A stretch of 64,000 nt of DNA, from contig NZ_LUAV01000038.1 in the NCBI RefSeq assembly GCF_002078505.1, positions 124,001-188,000 on the forward strand, read 5' to 3'. The notes beneath the pieces are model-generated. The model was given only the letters and a program-made list of their open reading frames with translations. It was not told where the DNA came from and did no database searches. Position 1 is the first letter of the stretch. Each line of letters opens with the position of its first letter. The translations under genes were made by a program, and so were the position numbers. Below, piece by piece: positions 34,627 through 42,876 of this stretch. This DNA comes from Ensifer aridi. GTDB taxonomy: Bacteria; Pseudomonadota; Alphaproteobacteria; Rhizobiales; Rhizobiaceae.

Positions 34627-35007
34627 TCAGGCTCGGCGAGCCTTGCGTGCCGCATAACGGCGATCGCGCTCGGCTTTGCGCACAGCCTCTTCGGCCAAGG
34701 CGCGTGAAGCACGCTCGGCGATTTCAGCCTGCCGGGCTTCGGCTTCTAGCCTCGCCTCGGCTTCGGCTGCCGCCACCGCTGCTGCGGCTTCAACAAGCAG
34801 GCGTTCGTTTTCGGCGATCTTCAACGCTTCGCGTTCGGCCCGACGGGCCTCGCGTGCAACCGACACCGCTTCGCGGACGGCAAGCCGCTCCTGCATTTCC
34901 GGATCGGTCGCCTTGGGGGCGGAGGCGAATTTTGCCAAAAGCTGACGCTTGGCCTCGGCCGCAGCGGTGCGGCGCGCTGCAAAGCCATTGTCGTTGGGAT
35001 GTCTCAA
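34627..35007 (-). CDS. DUF6481 family protein
   Basis: A 126-residue highly charged protein that is almost all helix. It starts MRHPNDNGFAARRTAAAEAK and runs through Ala/Glu/Arg repeats (VAREARRAEREALKIAENER) to a basic tail. The composition matches the rhizobial DUF6481 family, often found next to cold-shock genes. It lies behind cspA with a terminator between them, so it is expected to have its own promoter. Confidence 0.75.
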   Translation of the reverse strand: MRHPNDNGFAARRTAAAEAKRQLLAKFASAPKATDPEMQERLAVREAVSVAREARRAEREALKIAENERLLVEAAAAVAAAEAEARLEAEARQAEIAERASRALAEEAVRKAERDRRYAARKARRA

Positions 35008-35105
35008 TAGGAATTCCTTTGGTTCTCATGGTCACGAGCTTTCCAACGGTCCGCGCTCTCGGACGGGAGACGCGGATGTCGTGCCAGCAAATAGAGCCTC
35101 AGAAC

Positions 35106-35135
35106 AGAAAAAGGCCAGGCATCTGCCTGACCTTT
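35106..35135 (-). terminator. Rho-independent terminator of the cold-shock gene
   Basis: Read on the minus strand, GGTCAGGCA and TGCCTGGCC form a 9-bp stem (one G-U pair) with a two-base loop, followed by TTTTTCT. It sits about 60 bp after the cold-shock gene. Confidence 0.75.
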
Positions 35136-35190
35136 CCGAACTTCTTGCCCGCCATGCCAGTACATCCGTGGTCATTAGCGGCTAAAAGCT

Positions 35191-35400
35191 TTAGACAGCG
35201 CGGAGCTGACCCGCGGACATTTTGCCCGATTTGTTGTCTCGCTCAAGCTCGAAGCCGAGCTTCTGGCCTTCGACCATCGAATTCATCCCCGCGCGCTCCA
35301 CGGCCGAGATGTGAACGAACACATCGGCACTGCCGTCGTCAGGCTGGATGAAGCCAAAACCTTTGGTGGAATTGAACCATTTAACTGTGCCAGTGGTCAT
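35191..35400 (-). CDS. cspA: cold-shock protein, CspA family
   Basis: A 69-residue single-domain cold-shock protein. GTVKWFNSTKGFGFIQPDDG contains RNP1 (KGFGFI) and DVFVHISAVE contains RNP2. It binds single-stranded RNA/DNA and melts mRNA structure. MTTGTVKWF at 35400 is the family's normal start. The paralogue letter cannot be assigned. Confidence 0.92.
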   Translation of the reverse strand: MTTGTVKWFNSTKGFGFIQPDDGSADVFVHISAVERAGMNSMVEGQKLGFELERDNKSGKMSAGQLRAV

Positions 35401-35430
35401 GACGAACCCTTTCTTTAGCAACATTGATCA

Positions 35431-35458
35431 CCGCTGAGCGACGCACAGCGGGTTTTTT
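35431..35458 (+). terminator. terminator-like hairpin in cold-shock leader
   Basis: CCGCTG (35431-35436) pairs with CAGCGG (35446-35451) and six T follow on the plus strand. No plus-strand gene ends here, so it may end an antisense RNA. On the minus strand it lies in the long 5' leader of the cold-shock gene. Confidence 0.4.
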
Positions 35459-35682
35459 CGACTTTTGAAAGAGGGAAGTTCGTCAAGGAGCGCCAGGCGC
35501 AGCAAAACAAATATCGGCAAACAAAGTATCGATGTTTTCTCAGTACGGCACTTTGACGGTATCGTCAACTTTTCGTTTCGAAATTTTCTTCATTGCGACT
35601 CCCGGTAGTTTATTGGCTAATGAAGTCGCCCCACCGCCACTGGGGACACGCGGGCCTGGGTCCGAAAACCGCTCGGAGGTCC

Positions 35683-35928
35683 CTAGCGTCCCCGCCGCGG
35701 CAGAGGGTATGCGTCGGCTTCGTACAGCTTCTGCATCTGCTGGCCATTGTAGCGGGCTTCTTCGACCTCCAGGACGGAGCCACGAAGCATCGACGCCGGC
35801 ATGTCCTCGATCGCAAAGCGAAGAGCCTCGGCGACCGAGTCAAACCGCTTATATCGAAGCCGGCTCGTTCTTCTCACGGTCTTGCAGGGATATAGTCCTG
35901 CCCCGGCGCTGTAATCAAACGTCGTCAT
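35683..35928 (-). CDS. conserved small hypothetical protein (81 aa)
   Basis: The ATG at 35928 starts MTTFDYSAGAGLYPCKTVRR. The middle RYKRFDSVAEALRFAIEDMP and EVEEARYNGQQMQKLYEAD look folded and helical. It overlaps the upstream small gene by 14 nt, so they form an operon. I do not recognise a named domain; similar short proteins are common in rhizobia. Confidence 0.65.
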   Translation of the reverse strand: MTTFDYSAGAGLYPCKTVRRTSRLRYKRFDSVAEALRFAIEDMPASMLRGSVLEVEEARYNGQQMQKLYEADAYPLPRRGR

Positions 35929-36130
35929 GGGTGCGCTCCTTGGGGGCAAAGAGCGCGCCGCGTGAAAGCGTCCTACGTTTATCGAGGCGCTGCTGCCGTT
36001 CAACCGGTCCGCGCTCCCGCATTCGGAGAATCTGTCTCGCGCGTATCTTCTGCAGCTTGGCAGCATTTGAGCCTTCGGGCGCTGCGGGCCGGAACAGGCT
36101 TTCCGCCGTGTGGCGGGCTATATTCATCAT
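35915..36130 (-). CDS. small basic hypothetical protein (71 aa)
   Basis: A 71-residue Arg-rich protein (MMNIARHTAESLFRPAAPEG, then LQKIRARQILRMRERGPVER). It overlaps the next small gene by 14 nt. The composition could fit a nucleic-acid-binding protein, but no family is recognised. Confidence 0.5.
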   Translation of the reverse strand: MMNIARHTAESLFRPAAPEGSNAAKLQKIRARQILRMRERGPVERQQRLDKRRTLSRGALFAPKERTHDDV

Positions 36131-36412
36131 AAAGGTGTCCTAAAAATATGGATGCGCAACGCAACGGCGCTCAGCGCAATTCTCTCCTGCCAGAGGCGGA
36201 GTTCGGAACGTTCACAAATCGGAATCGCCGAGCAAGCGGACGTGCCGGTGAGACCAGATAGCCGTAGGCTGCAAACGTTATCTTCATATGGTGACGAGTA
36301 CCGTTCTGTTCAAGGCAGTTACCGCTGACCGCCGATAAGCGCGACCACCCCAGGTGTCGCCGCCGCGGCAGAGACGGAACGCCAGGCGCCTCTGCTCGCG
36401 ACAGTGCCAGGC

Positions 36413-36547
36413 CTACTTCTTGCCGAGGCCGAGACCGCTGTTCGTAAACTTGGCCCGAGTGCCCTGCACGGCGGCGACCGGTGCCGCCGTCTTGTCTTTT
36501 TTTGGCTTTCGAGCTTCGCGATTGCTTTTTGCTTGGCCTTTGGCCAT
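36413..36547 (-). CDS. very small basic protein (44 aa)
   Basis: A 44-residue Lys/Arg-rich protein beginning MAKGQAKSNREARKPKKDKT and ending in GLGLGKK. AGGAGA lies about 7 nt before the ATG at 36547. Small proteins of this type recur in rhizobial genomes, often near stress genes. It may bind nucleic acid; function is unknown. Confidence 0.6.
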   Translation of the reverse strand: MAKGQAKSNREARKPKKDKTAAPVAAVQGTRAKFTNSGLGLGKK

Positions 36548-36623
36548 CTCTGATTCTCCTGATTTTTCGGTTGATTGTCGTTTGCAGCCTTCACGCTGCG
36601 GCGTCGCCGTACGCTTGGCCCAC

Positions 36624-36821
36624 TCAGCAAGGGCGAAATGTTGCGCCACGCAGGCGGGAAAGGCTGGCGCCCGGAGCTGCCAAATTGAAGCGCTTGATGC
36701 GCAGTACGGCCGCGGGCTCACCTTTGCTGATTTGTTGAAGCCGGACGTTTTCGCCGTATCCAAATCCGCTGACGCTGACGAGATTACGAGCCATGGTATG
36801 AAGGTGAAGGTCGGAAGACAT
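36624..36821 (-). CDS. small hypothetical protein (65 aa) with conserved leader
   Basis: The ATG at 36821 has a perfect AAAGGAGG Shine-Dalgarno 6 nt upstream and starts MSSDLHLHTMARNLVSVSGF. A GC hairpin lies just before the ribosome-binding site. The leader and the first codons are nearly the same as those of the 98-aa gene on the other strand at 37216. Function is unknown. Confidence 0.55.
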   Translation of the reverse strand: MSSDLHLHTMARNLVSVSGFGYGENVRLQQISKGEPAAVLRIKRFNLAAPGASLSRLRGATFRPC

Positions 36822-37174
36822 GTAGTCCTCCTTTCGTTGGGGCCAGGGCAACAAGGCCCCGAATCAGCGGCGCCCTGGAAATGGCGCTGAAGTGGAGAGC
36901 ATGCGCCCTTTAAAGGTCATGCGCAATGACCCTCGTTCGCTCCCGCTGATTGTAGACCCGCAAACCGGAGGTTTAGCACAGCCGACGCCAGAAGACACTG
37001 CCCAGCAACAAACACGCTTCTGACAAGCGCCGCAAATTGCAATGGCTTCTATTGCATACCTGTTGCGAATCGGTCGGTCGGCTGGATGGAAATGAAACCT
37101 AGGGGCGGTTGCTATACTTGTAACAAAAGCGCAGTATCCAACCTTCAGTAGCAAAGTCCCGGGCGCTACTGCTT
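36822..37174. other. divergent intergenic region between two small genes
   Basis: No gene is seen. It must hold promoters for both small genes, which share the same leader. Around 37090-37150 it is relatively AT-rich (CTATACTTGTAACAAAAG), which could be a promoter for the plus-strand gene. Confidence 0.5.
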
Positions 37175-37211
37175 GAGGGCTAGTCGCCCTAGCCCTCCAG
37201 CGAAAGGAGGA
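37175..37211 (+). promoter_or_regulatory. hairpin next to ribosome-binding site
   Basis: GAGGGCTAG (37175-37183) and CTAGCCCTC (37189-37197) form a perfect 9-bp stem with a 5-nt loop. CGAAAGGAGGAC and the ATG follow directly. A hairpin here could shield or stabilise the start region. The minus-strand copy at 36860-36822 has the same order: hairpin, CGAAAGGAGGAC, ATGTCTTCC. Confidence 0.5.
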
Positions 37212-37215
37212 CGCT

Positions 37216-37512
37216 ATGTCTTCCACCTTACACGATATATCGCCCGCCAATATGAAAATTATCCAGTCCGTCTTGGAGGCAGCCGGATACGACGCTAGCG
37301 GACTTGCCGAGTCCCCGCGATTTTTCAACCCGGCTGCATTGCTCGTGATTAAGCTGTTCCTGGCGGGCGAGGAGTCCCGGTCGGGCCTAGCGGCAAAGCT
37401 CGAGCACCAACTGGGCAAGTTCGGTGACAACAGACGCCCGTGCCCATCATCGCTGGCGCGCTACGCGATCCAAGGTCTTCCACTCGAACTGCAATCGCAG
37501 CACCTCATCTAG
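37216..37512 (+). CDS. small hypothetical protein (98 aa)
   Basis: A 98-residue protein starting MSSTLHDISPANMKIIQSVL, with FFNPAALLVIKLFLAGEES in the middle and a polar tail. AAAGGAGG lies 6 nt before the ATG. The central part is helical and could be a small regulator. It is similar to unnamed short rhizobial proteins. The first codons and leader resemble the divergent 65-aa gene. Confidence 0.65.
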   Translation: MSSTLHDISPANMKIIQSVLEAAGYDASGLAESPRFFNPAALLVIKLFLAGEESRSGLAAKLEHQLGKFGDNRRPCPSSLARYAIQGLPLELQSQHLI

Positions 37513-37631
37513 GTAAAGCGGTGCCTGCAGCGTGCCAGAAAGCAGCGCCCCTCCTCGTCCCCATCGGACGATTATCTCCAGAACACGTGGCTACACGTCG
37601 AGATAACGGCCCGCCCCTAGGAGATAACGAC

Positions 37632-38405
37632 ATGCCCCAACCATACTGCCCGGGATCGCCTCTGGCGATGACCATGCTTCTATGTGCGACACTGTTGTTC
37701 AGCCAGAGCGCATTTGGCCAAACGACACCCCCCGTGCCTGCCAATGCCGAAGCAAACCGCTACGGATCGGGCTGGGAGTGCAATCGTGGATTCCGAAGGC
37801 AGGACGATTCCTGCCATGCGGTGACGCCTCCCGACAACGCGTTCCTGACGAACGAGTCCCATGGCAAAGGCTGGGATTGCCACTACGGATTCGTTGAAAT
37901 GGGCAACCAATGCCTCAGCGTTCAGGTGCCTGCCAATGCATACCTTGATCCTTTCTTTGGCGATCGCTGGCAGTGCATGCGCGGATACCGTCAAACCGAC
38001 ACGGGATGCGACCGTATCGAGGTGCCGGACAACGCGTTTCTGACGGATTCGACCTATGATAGGGGTTGGGAATGCGAACGAGGTTACCAGATCGTCGAAC
38101 GCGAATGCGTTGCGTTAATCGTTCCCGACCATGCTTATCTGACGACCAGCGGGAACGAATGGATATGCGATCGTGGTTTTGAAAAGAAGGGCCAAGCCTG
38201 TGTTGCCGTAGTGGTCCCGAAAAACGCAACGTTTGTAGATACGTCCTACGGTCAGAAATGGAACTGTGATCGTGGCTTTGAGGCGAAGGGAACCACATGT
38301 TCACAAATCAAGCTTCCCGAGAACGCTCATCTCGATTCTTCTGGCAACGCCTGGGCGTGCAACCGGCCGTATCAGCTCCGTAGCGGTATCTGCAGCATGG
38401 ACTAA
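37632..38405 (+). CDS. secreted protein with seven two-Cys repeats
   Basis: A 257-residue protein with a signal peptide (MTMLLCATLLFSQSAFGQ, cut near residue 30). Seven tandem units of 30-33 residues follow, each of the form VPxNAxL...W-x-C-x-RGF...C, so 14 cysteines occur in regular pairs. The last unit ends at the stop. GGAG precedes the ATG at 37632; the longer frame from 37440 crosses the upstream gene. Paired Cys suggest disulfides in the periplasm or outside. No known domain is recognised. A two-component system starts 200 bp downstream. Confidence 0.75.
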   Translation: MPQPYCPGSPLAMTMLLCATLLFSQSAFGQTTPPVPANAEANRYGSGWECNRGFRRQDDSCHAVTPPDNAFLTNESHGKGWDCHYGFVEMGNQCLSVQVPANAYLDPFFGDRWQCMRGYRQTDTGCDRIEVPDNAFLTDSTYDRGWECERGYQIVERECVALIVPDHAYLTTSGNEWICDRGFEKKGQACVAVVVPKNATFVDTSYGQKWNCDRGFEAKGTTCSQIKLPENAHLDSSGNAWACNRPYQLRSGICSMD

Positions 38406-38606
38406 CGATCTCCCGGCCATAGTTGCAGGCTCTCCGCTAAGGGTGCCAATTGCGGCGCGAACGGCTACTGTGAGGGCCGATCGTATAGCCTCGTAGAGAC
38501 CAACGAGCTACAGGAGGCATGGTGTCGGACCATGAAAAAAAGCGTCGGGCGCTGCCGTTGACCGGACCAGCGGAGATGCTAATTTGCCGTCTGAAAGTAG
38601 ATACAA

Positions 38607-40046
38607 GTGCCGCCGACGAGTAAGCGGGCCATCCTGAGATTTCTCGTGCGCGCCGAAGACCTCATCAAACGCTGGAATGCGCAGCCGCTGGCGAAACAGT
38701 TCCTGCTCATCGGCGGACTGGTGGCAGCGACGGCAATGGCGGTTGTCGGCGCTTTCGTGACCAGCCTGATAGAAGATGCGGTCACGCGGAATTCCGCGGC
38801 AACCACGGCGCTATACGTCGACAGCGTAATAGCGCCGCTCCTGCCCGACATGCAAAAGACCCAGGTGCTCGACGACACGGTCGCACGGGCGCTCGACGAA
38901 ACGCTCGGGCAAGGCGCGCTCGGAGATCGACTTTCGTCATTTCGTCTCTGGCGTGCCGACGGCACCGTTCTCTATTCGAGCGAAAAGAACATGGTTGGAC
39001 GGCAGTTCGCGCTTGGGCCCGAACTGACGACGGCATTCGCCGGCCAGATGGTTGCGCAGTTCATACCGTTCGGCGAGGCCGATGACGCAACGAAGCGACA
39101 GGCAGGCGATCCTCTGCTCAAGATCTACAATCCCGTCCTGCAGCCTTGGTCCGGAGAAGTCGTCGCGGTTTCGGAATTCCACGAAATCGCCAACGAGTTT
39201 CACCATAGTCTGAGCCGGGCACGGCTTCACACTTGGCTGGCGGTCGCGGGCTTCACGCTGGCCTTCTTCACAGCGCTTTCCGCGATCGTCATGCGCGGCA
39301 GCCGAACCATCGAGAAGCAGCGCCATGCGCTCAGCGAGCGCATCAACGAACTTTCGGCACTGCTTGCGCAAAACGAGACCCTACGCGGGCGCCTGCAGCA
39401 GGCCTCGCAGCGCGCGACAGCGCTCAACGAGACCATATTGCGGCGGATCGGCGCCGACCTGCATGACGGTCCCGCTCAACTGGTGGCCTTTGCCTCGCTG
39501 AGGATGGACAGCAATGCGCTCATCAGTCCCTCGACGCCACAGGAAGCGCGCGAGCGCGCGGTCGCCGCGATCAAGGCCAGCCTCGACGAGGCAATGCATG
39601 AGATCAGGACGATATGCAACGGCCTGGTGTTGCCGCAGATAGAGTCTGCGAGCCTGAGGGAAATACTGGAGCGCTGCGTCCGCGCGCATGAACAACGCAC
39701 AGGATCGGCTGTGGATTTGTCGATGACAGATCCGCCCCGCCACCTTTCTCCTTCCGCAAAGATATGCATATACCGCTTCGTGCAAGAAGCACTTAACAAT
39801 GCATATCGCCACGGCGGCGGCGTCGGCCAACGCGTGAGGCAGAGCATGGACGGCGACAAGGTCAGCATCGAAGTTGCAGATAGCGGGCCAGGCTTCGATC
39901 CCAACGACGTGCAGCCCACGAGCCTCGGCCTTGCAGGGCTCAAAGGGCGGGTCGAGAGCCTCGGCGGGACATTCGAGATCAACGGCGACGCCCCGGGCAC
40001 GATCGTTCGGATGTCGCTCGGCATTGAGGAGATCGGCCAGACATGA
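38607..40046 (+). CDS. NarL-type sensor histidine kinase
   Basis: A 479-residue kinase. Membrane helices lie at about 31-52 and 210-229 and enclose a periplasmic sensor of about 155 residues. A coiled segment (residues 236-275) leads to the HisKA_3 motif ADLHDGPAQ with the phospho-His at 286. The ATPase has ALNNAYRHGGG, VADSGPGFDP and GLAGLKGRVESLGG. The start is a GTG with a weak ribosome-binding site. The next gene, the partner regulator, overlaps by ATGA. The signal is unknown. Confidence 0.88.
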   Translation: MPPTSKRAILRFLVRAEDLIKRWNAQPLAKQFLLIGGLVAATAMAVVGAFVTSLIEDAVTRNSAATTALYVDSVIAPLLPDMQKTQVLDDTVARALDETLGQGALGDRLSSFRLWRADGTVLYSSEKNMVGRQFALGPELTTAFAGQMVAQFIPFGEADDATKRQAGDPLLKIYNPVLQPWSGEVVAVSEFHEIANEFHHSLSRARLHTWLAVAGFTLAFFTALSAIVMRGSRTIEKQRHALSERINELSALLAQNETLRGRLQQASQRATALNETILRRIGADLHDGPAQLVAFASLRMDSNALISPSTPQEARERAVAAIKASLDEAMHEIRTICNGLVLPQIESASLREILERCVRAHEQRTGSAVDLSMTDPPRHLSPSAKICIYRFVQEALNNAYRHGGGVGQRVRQSMDGDKVSIEVADSGPGFDPNDVQPTSLGLAGLKGRVESLGGTFEINGDAPGTIVRMSLGIEEIGQT

Positions 40047-40711
40047 CCACGGGAATTCGAGTCGCGGTGATCGACGACCACCCCCTTTTCAGGGAGGGGG
40101 TGACCAGAAGCCTGTCGGAGATCGACGGGTTCGAGATCGTCGCGGAAGGAAGTTCGCGCGACGATGCGATCCGGATCGCTGAGGAGCTGCGGCCGGACGT
40201 GATGCTGCTCGACATCTCCATGCCGGGCGGCGGTCTGAATGCCATTCCATTGATCCTGCAGGTCGCCGCGTCCCAGAAGATCGTGATCCTCACCGTTTCC
40301 GAGGCGAATGAAGACGTGGCGGCGGCACTCAGGGACGGCGCGAAAGGGTATATTCTCAAGGGGATCGGCGCGCGAGCGCTGGCAGAGGTCATCCGCACCG
40401 TCGCTTCCGGGGAAAGCTACGTCGCCCCGACGCTTTCGGCCAAGCTGCTGACGGGGCGTTTCTTCGACCCCGGACCAGCCAAATCCGATCTGGTCTCGGC
40501 ATTGACCCCGCGCGAACAGGAGGTTCTGCACCTCGTGGCCGCGGGAATGAGCAACAAACAGATCGCCCGAAAGCTCGACCTTCATGAGAAGACCGTCAAG
40601 CATCACATGACGCAGATCATGGCGAAACTCAACGTCGCCAACCGCACCGAAGCGGCCATGGTGCTGCGCGACGCGCTGGAACTGGCGCCCCCTCAGTCGA
40701 TGAAGGACTGA
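40043..40711 (+). CDS. NarL/FixJ-type response regulator
   Basis: A 222-residue regulator. The receiver has acidic DDH near residue 11, phospho-acceptor Asp57 (VMLLDISMPG) and Lys in GAKGYILKG. The LuxR-type helix-turn-helix is at about residues 155-212 (LTPREQEVLHLVAAGMSNKQ, VKHHMTQIMAKL). It overlaps the kinase gene, so the pair works as one system. Targets are unknown; the adjacent secreted genes are candidates. Its 3' end overlaps a convergent gene by 19 nt. Confidence 0.9.
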   Translation: MTTGIRVAVIDDHPLFREGVTRSLSEIDGFEIVAEGSSRDDAIRIAEELRPDVMLLDISMPGGGLNAIPLILQVAASQKIVILTVSEANEDVAAALRDGAKGYILKGIGARALAEVIRTVASGESYVAPTLSAKLLTGRFFDPGPAKSDLVSALTPREQEVLHLVAAGMSNKQIARKLDLHEKTVKHHMTQIMAKLNVANRTEAAMVLRDALELAPPQSMKD

Positions 40712-41172
40712 AGACGTCTCCTGTCCGCCGTGGTCGCCTGCCGGTTCACGATCGTGCGCCCACGCGAGTCCTTCATGATGTAGCGGCCTTCGTCGATCTC
40801 TTCGCTGATCCCGTCGACGTGGCGAACGCGCAACACGGAGCCGCCCTGCTCAACCTTCGTTTCCTTTGCGCTCGACCCGGTCGAACTCGTCGAACGGCTG
40901 CTCGATCCCTTGCTTGAGCCGCCGCCCTTCCCTCCACTATTCCCGCCGCTGTTGCCGCCGCTATTGCCGCCGCTATTGCCTCTACCGCCGCTATTCCCGC
41001 CACCGCCACTATTTCCGCCGCCGTGGCCGCTACCGCCATTCTTGGCGACAGCGGATTGGGGGATGAGTCCAAGTGCCTCGCCCGACAGGCCGAGCTTATA
41101 CGGAAAAGCCGAGACAGGGAGGCTGATCGACAAGGAACATAGTGCCGCAACAAAATTTCGACGCGTGACCAT
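40693..41172 (-). CDS. secreted Gly/Ser/Asn-rich protein, possible Tat signal
   Basis: A 159-residue protein. VTRRNFVAALCSLSISLPVS looks like a Tat or Sec signal. NGGSGHGGGNSGGGGNSGG-type repeats and a Ser/Thr tract follow, then a C-terminal domain (VLRVRHVDGISEEIDEGRYI). AGGAGG precedes the ATG at 41172. It resembles the 32356-33012 protein in plan, not in detail. The role is probably extracellular or periplasmic. It overlaps the response regulator 3' end. Confidence 0.72.
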   Translation of the reverse strand: MVTRRNFVAALCSLSISLPVSAFPYKLGLSGEALGLIPQSAVAKNGGSGHGGGNSGGGGNSGGRGNSGGNSGGNSGGNSGGKGGGSSKGSSSRSTSSTGSSAKETKVEQGGSVLRVRHVDGISEEIDEGRYIMKDSRGRTIVNRQATTADRRRLQSFID

Positions 41173-41703
41173 CACGGCCTCCTGAAGCTTTCGCGGCGCA
41201 ATCTGAGCCGTCCGAAGAGGCGTTGGCGCGCATGGCTGATCATCCATCGGAAGGGCGAGAGTACCGCCGTCGTTAAAAACCGGCGCGTCGCATGGGCTTC
41301 CGTCGACCAGACCTCGAAATCTTTGTTCACGGTTCGGTCCGCCCGTCAACTCCCCGCCGCTTGTATTCGAGGGGCTTCAGACGTTTCCCCGGCCGCGATC
41401 GGACCATCGTCCCATCCACCTCGGACCAAAGTCCTAGGGCACTGGCGGACGCCGCGGCCTGCGCCGACGATATCGGCGTCGGCGAAAGACGGGCCGTCAT
41501 GGGGAGATTGTCGTCAGACGTGGTGGTTCAAGAGCAGCCACTTTCTGACGACCAGCTCTCGGGCCGACTGGTTCTCTGTTGCTGGATGTTTTGTCCCGGT
41601 CGGCGTTCATCAGGAACACCCAGCAGGCGCGCGGCGTGGACGGGGGCAACCTGTCTCGCCCCGTCCGCTGTCATTACGGGCGACAAACGCGGAAGCGGCC
41701 CGC
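41173..41703. other. unassigned 530-bp gap
   Basis: No frame has both a ribosome-binding site and convincing composition. On the plus strand the frame through about 41430-41570 (ALADAAACADDIGVGERRAV, then SSDVVVQEQPLSDDQLSGRL) looks coding-like for a short distance and may be a gene remnant. The right part must contain the end of the min operon. Confidence 0.35.
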
Positions 41704-41967
41704 TCAGGCCGCCCTCACACCCGCCTTCATCGGGATCTCGATGTCGACCTCCAGCGTCGTCACGTGCTCGCCGCGATCCATCTTCACGCTCACCTTCTCG
41801 CGATCGACCTGAACATGCTTTGCGATGACGGCGAGGATTTCCTCCCTGAGGATCGCCACGAGGTCCGACTGGCCGACCGAAGCCCGCTCATGCGCGAGCA
41901 GGACTTGAAGGCGTTCTCGCGCCGTCGGCGCGGAACTCTGTTTGCTGAAGAAACGGAAAATGCTCAT
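41704..41967 (-). CDS. minE: cell division topological factor MinE
   Basis: An 87-residue protein of normal MinE length. The N-terminal membrane/MinD-binding part is MSIFRFFSKQSSAPTARERL, then QVLLAHER, a DLVAILREEILAVIAKHVQ helix and the C-terminal topological domain. MinE releases MinD from the membrane and drives pole-to-pole oscillation. It overlaps minD by 4 nt. Confidence 0.95.
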   Translation of the reverse strand: MSIFRFFSKQSSAPTARERLQVLLAHERASVGQSDLVAILREEILAVIAKHVQVDREKVSVKMDRGEHVTTLEVDIEIPMKAGVRAA

Positions 41968-42779
41968 GCTGCCCTCCGTCCGAATATCTTGCCGAAGAGC
42001 CCGCGCTTTTCGCCGGGAATGGTGATCGGCAGCGTTTCGCCGGCAAGACGGCGCGCCGCGTCGAGATAGGCGATCGCCGGCGCGCTGCGGCTGTCGGCGA
42101 GCGTGACGGGTGCGCCGAGGTTGGAAGCCTTGAGGACCTCGGCGCTCTCCGGGACGATACCGATGAGCGGGATCGACAGGATCTCAAGGACATCGTCGAC
42201 CTTCAGCATGTCGCCCCGCTCGGCGCGAGCGGCATCGTAGCGCGTGAGCAACAGGTGCTTTTCCACTCGGTCTCCGCGCTCTGCCCGCTCCGTCTTGGAA
42301 TCGAGCAGCCCGATGATTCGGTCGGAGTCGCGAACCGAAGATACCTCTGGGTTCGTCACGATGACGGCGACGTCGGCATGGCGCATCGCGAGTGTGGCGC
42401 CGCGCTCGATGCCGGCGGGGCTGTCGCATATGATCCAGTCGAAGTGTTTTTTTAGTTCGTCCATCACCCTCTCGACACCTTCGGGCGTCAGGGCGTCCTT
42501 GTCGCGGGTCTGCGATGCCGGCAGCAGGAAGAGCGTCTCCAGCCGCTTGTCGCGGATCAGCGCCTGCGGCAGTTTCGCATCGCCTTGAATGACATTGACG
42601 ATGTCGTAGACCACCCTGCGCTCGGCACCCATGACGAGGTCGAGATTGCGCAGGCCGACGTCGAAGTCCACGACGACGGTCTTTTCGTTGCGCTGCGCCA
42701 GCGCCGCGCCTAGTGCGGCGGTTGAAGTCGTCTTTCCGACGCCGCCCTTACCCGATGTAACAACAACAACTTTCGCCAT
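41964..42779 (-). CDS. minD: septum site-determining ATPase MinD
   Basis: A 271-residue ParA-family ATPase. The deviant Walker A motif is SGKGGVGKTT (residues 9-18), then DFDVGLRNLDLVMG and ICDSPAGIE. The C-terminal amphipathic helix is FGKIFGRRAA-like, for membrane attachment. The ATG at 42779 starts MAKVVVVTSGKGG; the open frame to 43034 is not conserved. It acts with MinC and MinE. A RIME-like repeat lies in the gap before it. Confidence 0.95.
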   Translation of the reverse strand: MAKVVVVTSGKGGVGKTTSTAALGAALAQRNEKTVVVDFDVGLRNLDLVMGAERRVVYDIVNVIQGDAKLPQALIRDKRLETLFLLPASQTRDKDALTPEGVERVMDELKKHFDWIICDSPAGIERGATLAMRHADVAVIVTNPEVSSVRDSDRIIGLLDSKTERAERGDRVEKHLLLTRYDAARAERGDMLKVDDVLEILSIPLIGIVPESAEVLKASNLGAPVTLADSRSAPAIAYLDAARRLAGETLPITIPGEKRGLFGKIFGRRAA

Positions 42780-42797
42780 CTTCCCGCTCCTGTTTTC

Positions 42798-42848
42798 AGA
42801 GCGGGATGAGGAAAAGTGTGAGCGGTTTTCCGCCCGCATCCCCGCTCT
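42798..42848. repeat. RIME-like palindromic repeat
   Basis: AGAGCGGGATG at the left and CATCCCCGCTCT at the right form the arms around GAGGAAAAGTGTGAGCGGTTT. Nearly the same sequence recurs at 51732-51779. It fits the rhizobial intergenic mosaic element type. It lies between minC and minD. Confidence 0.75.
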
Positions 42849-42876
42849 AATCCGGTAGAATCGAGCCGGCACCGGC

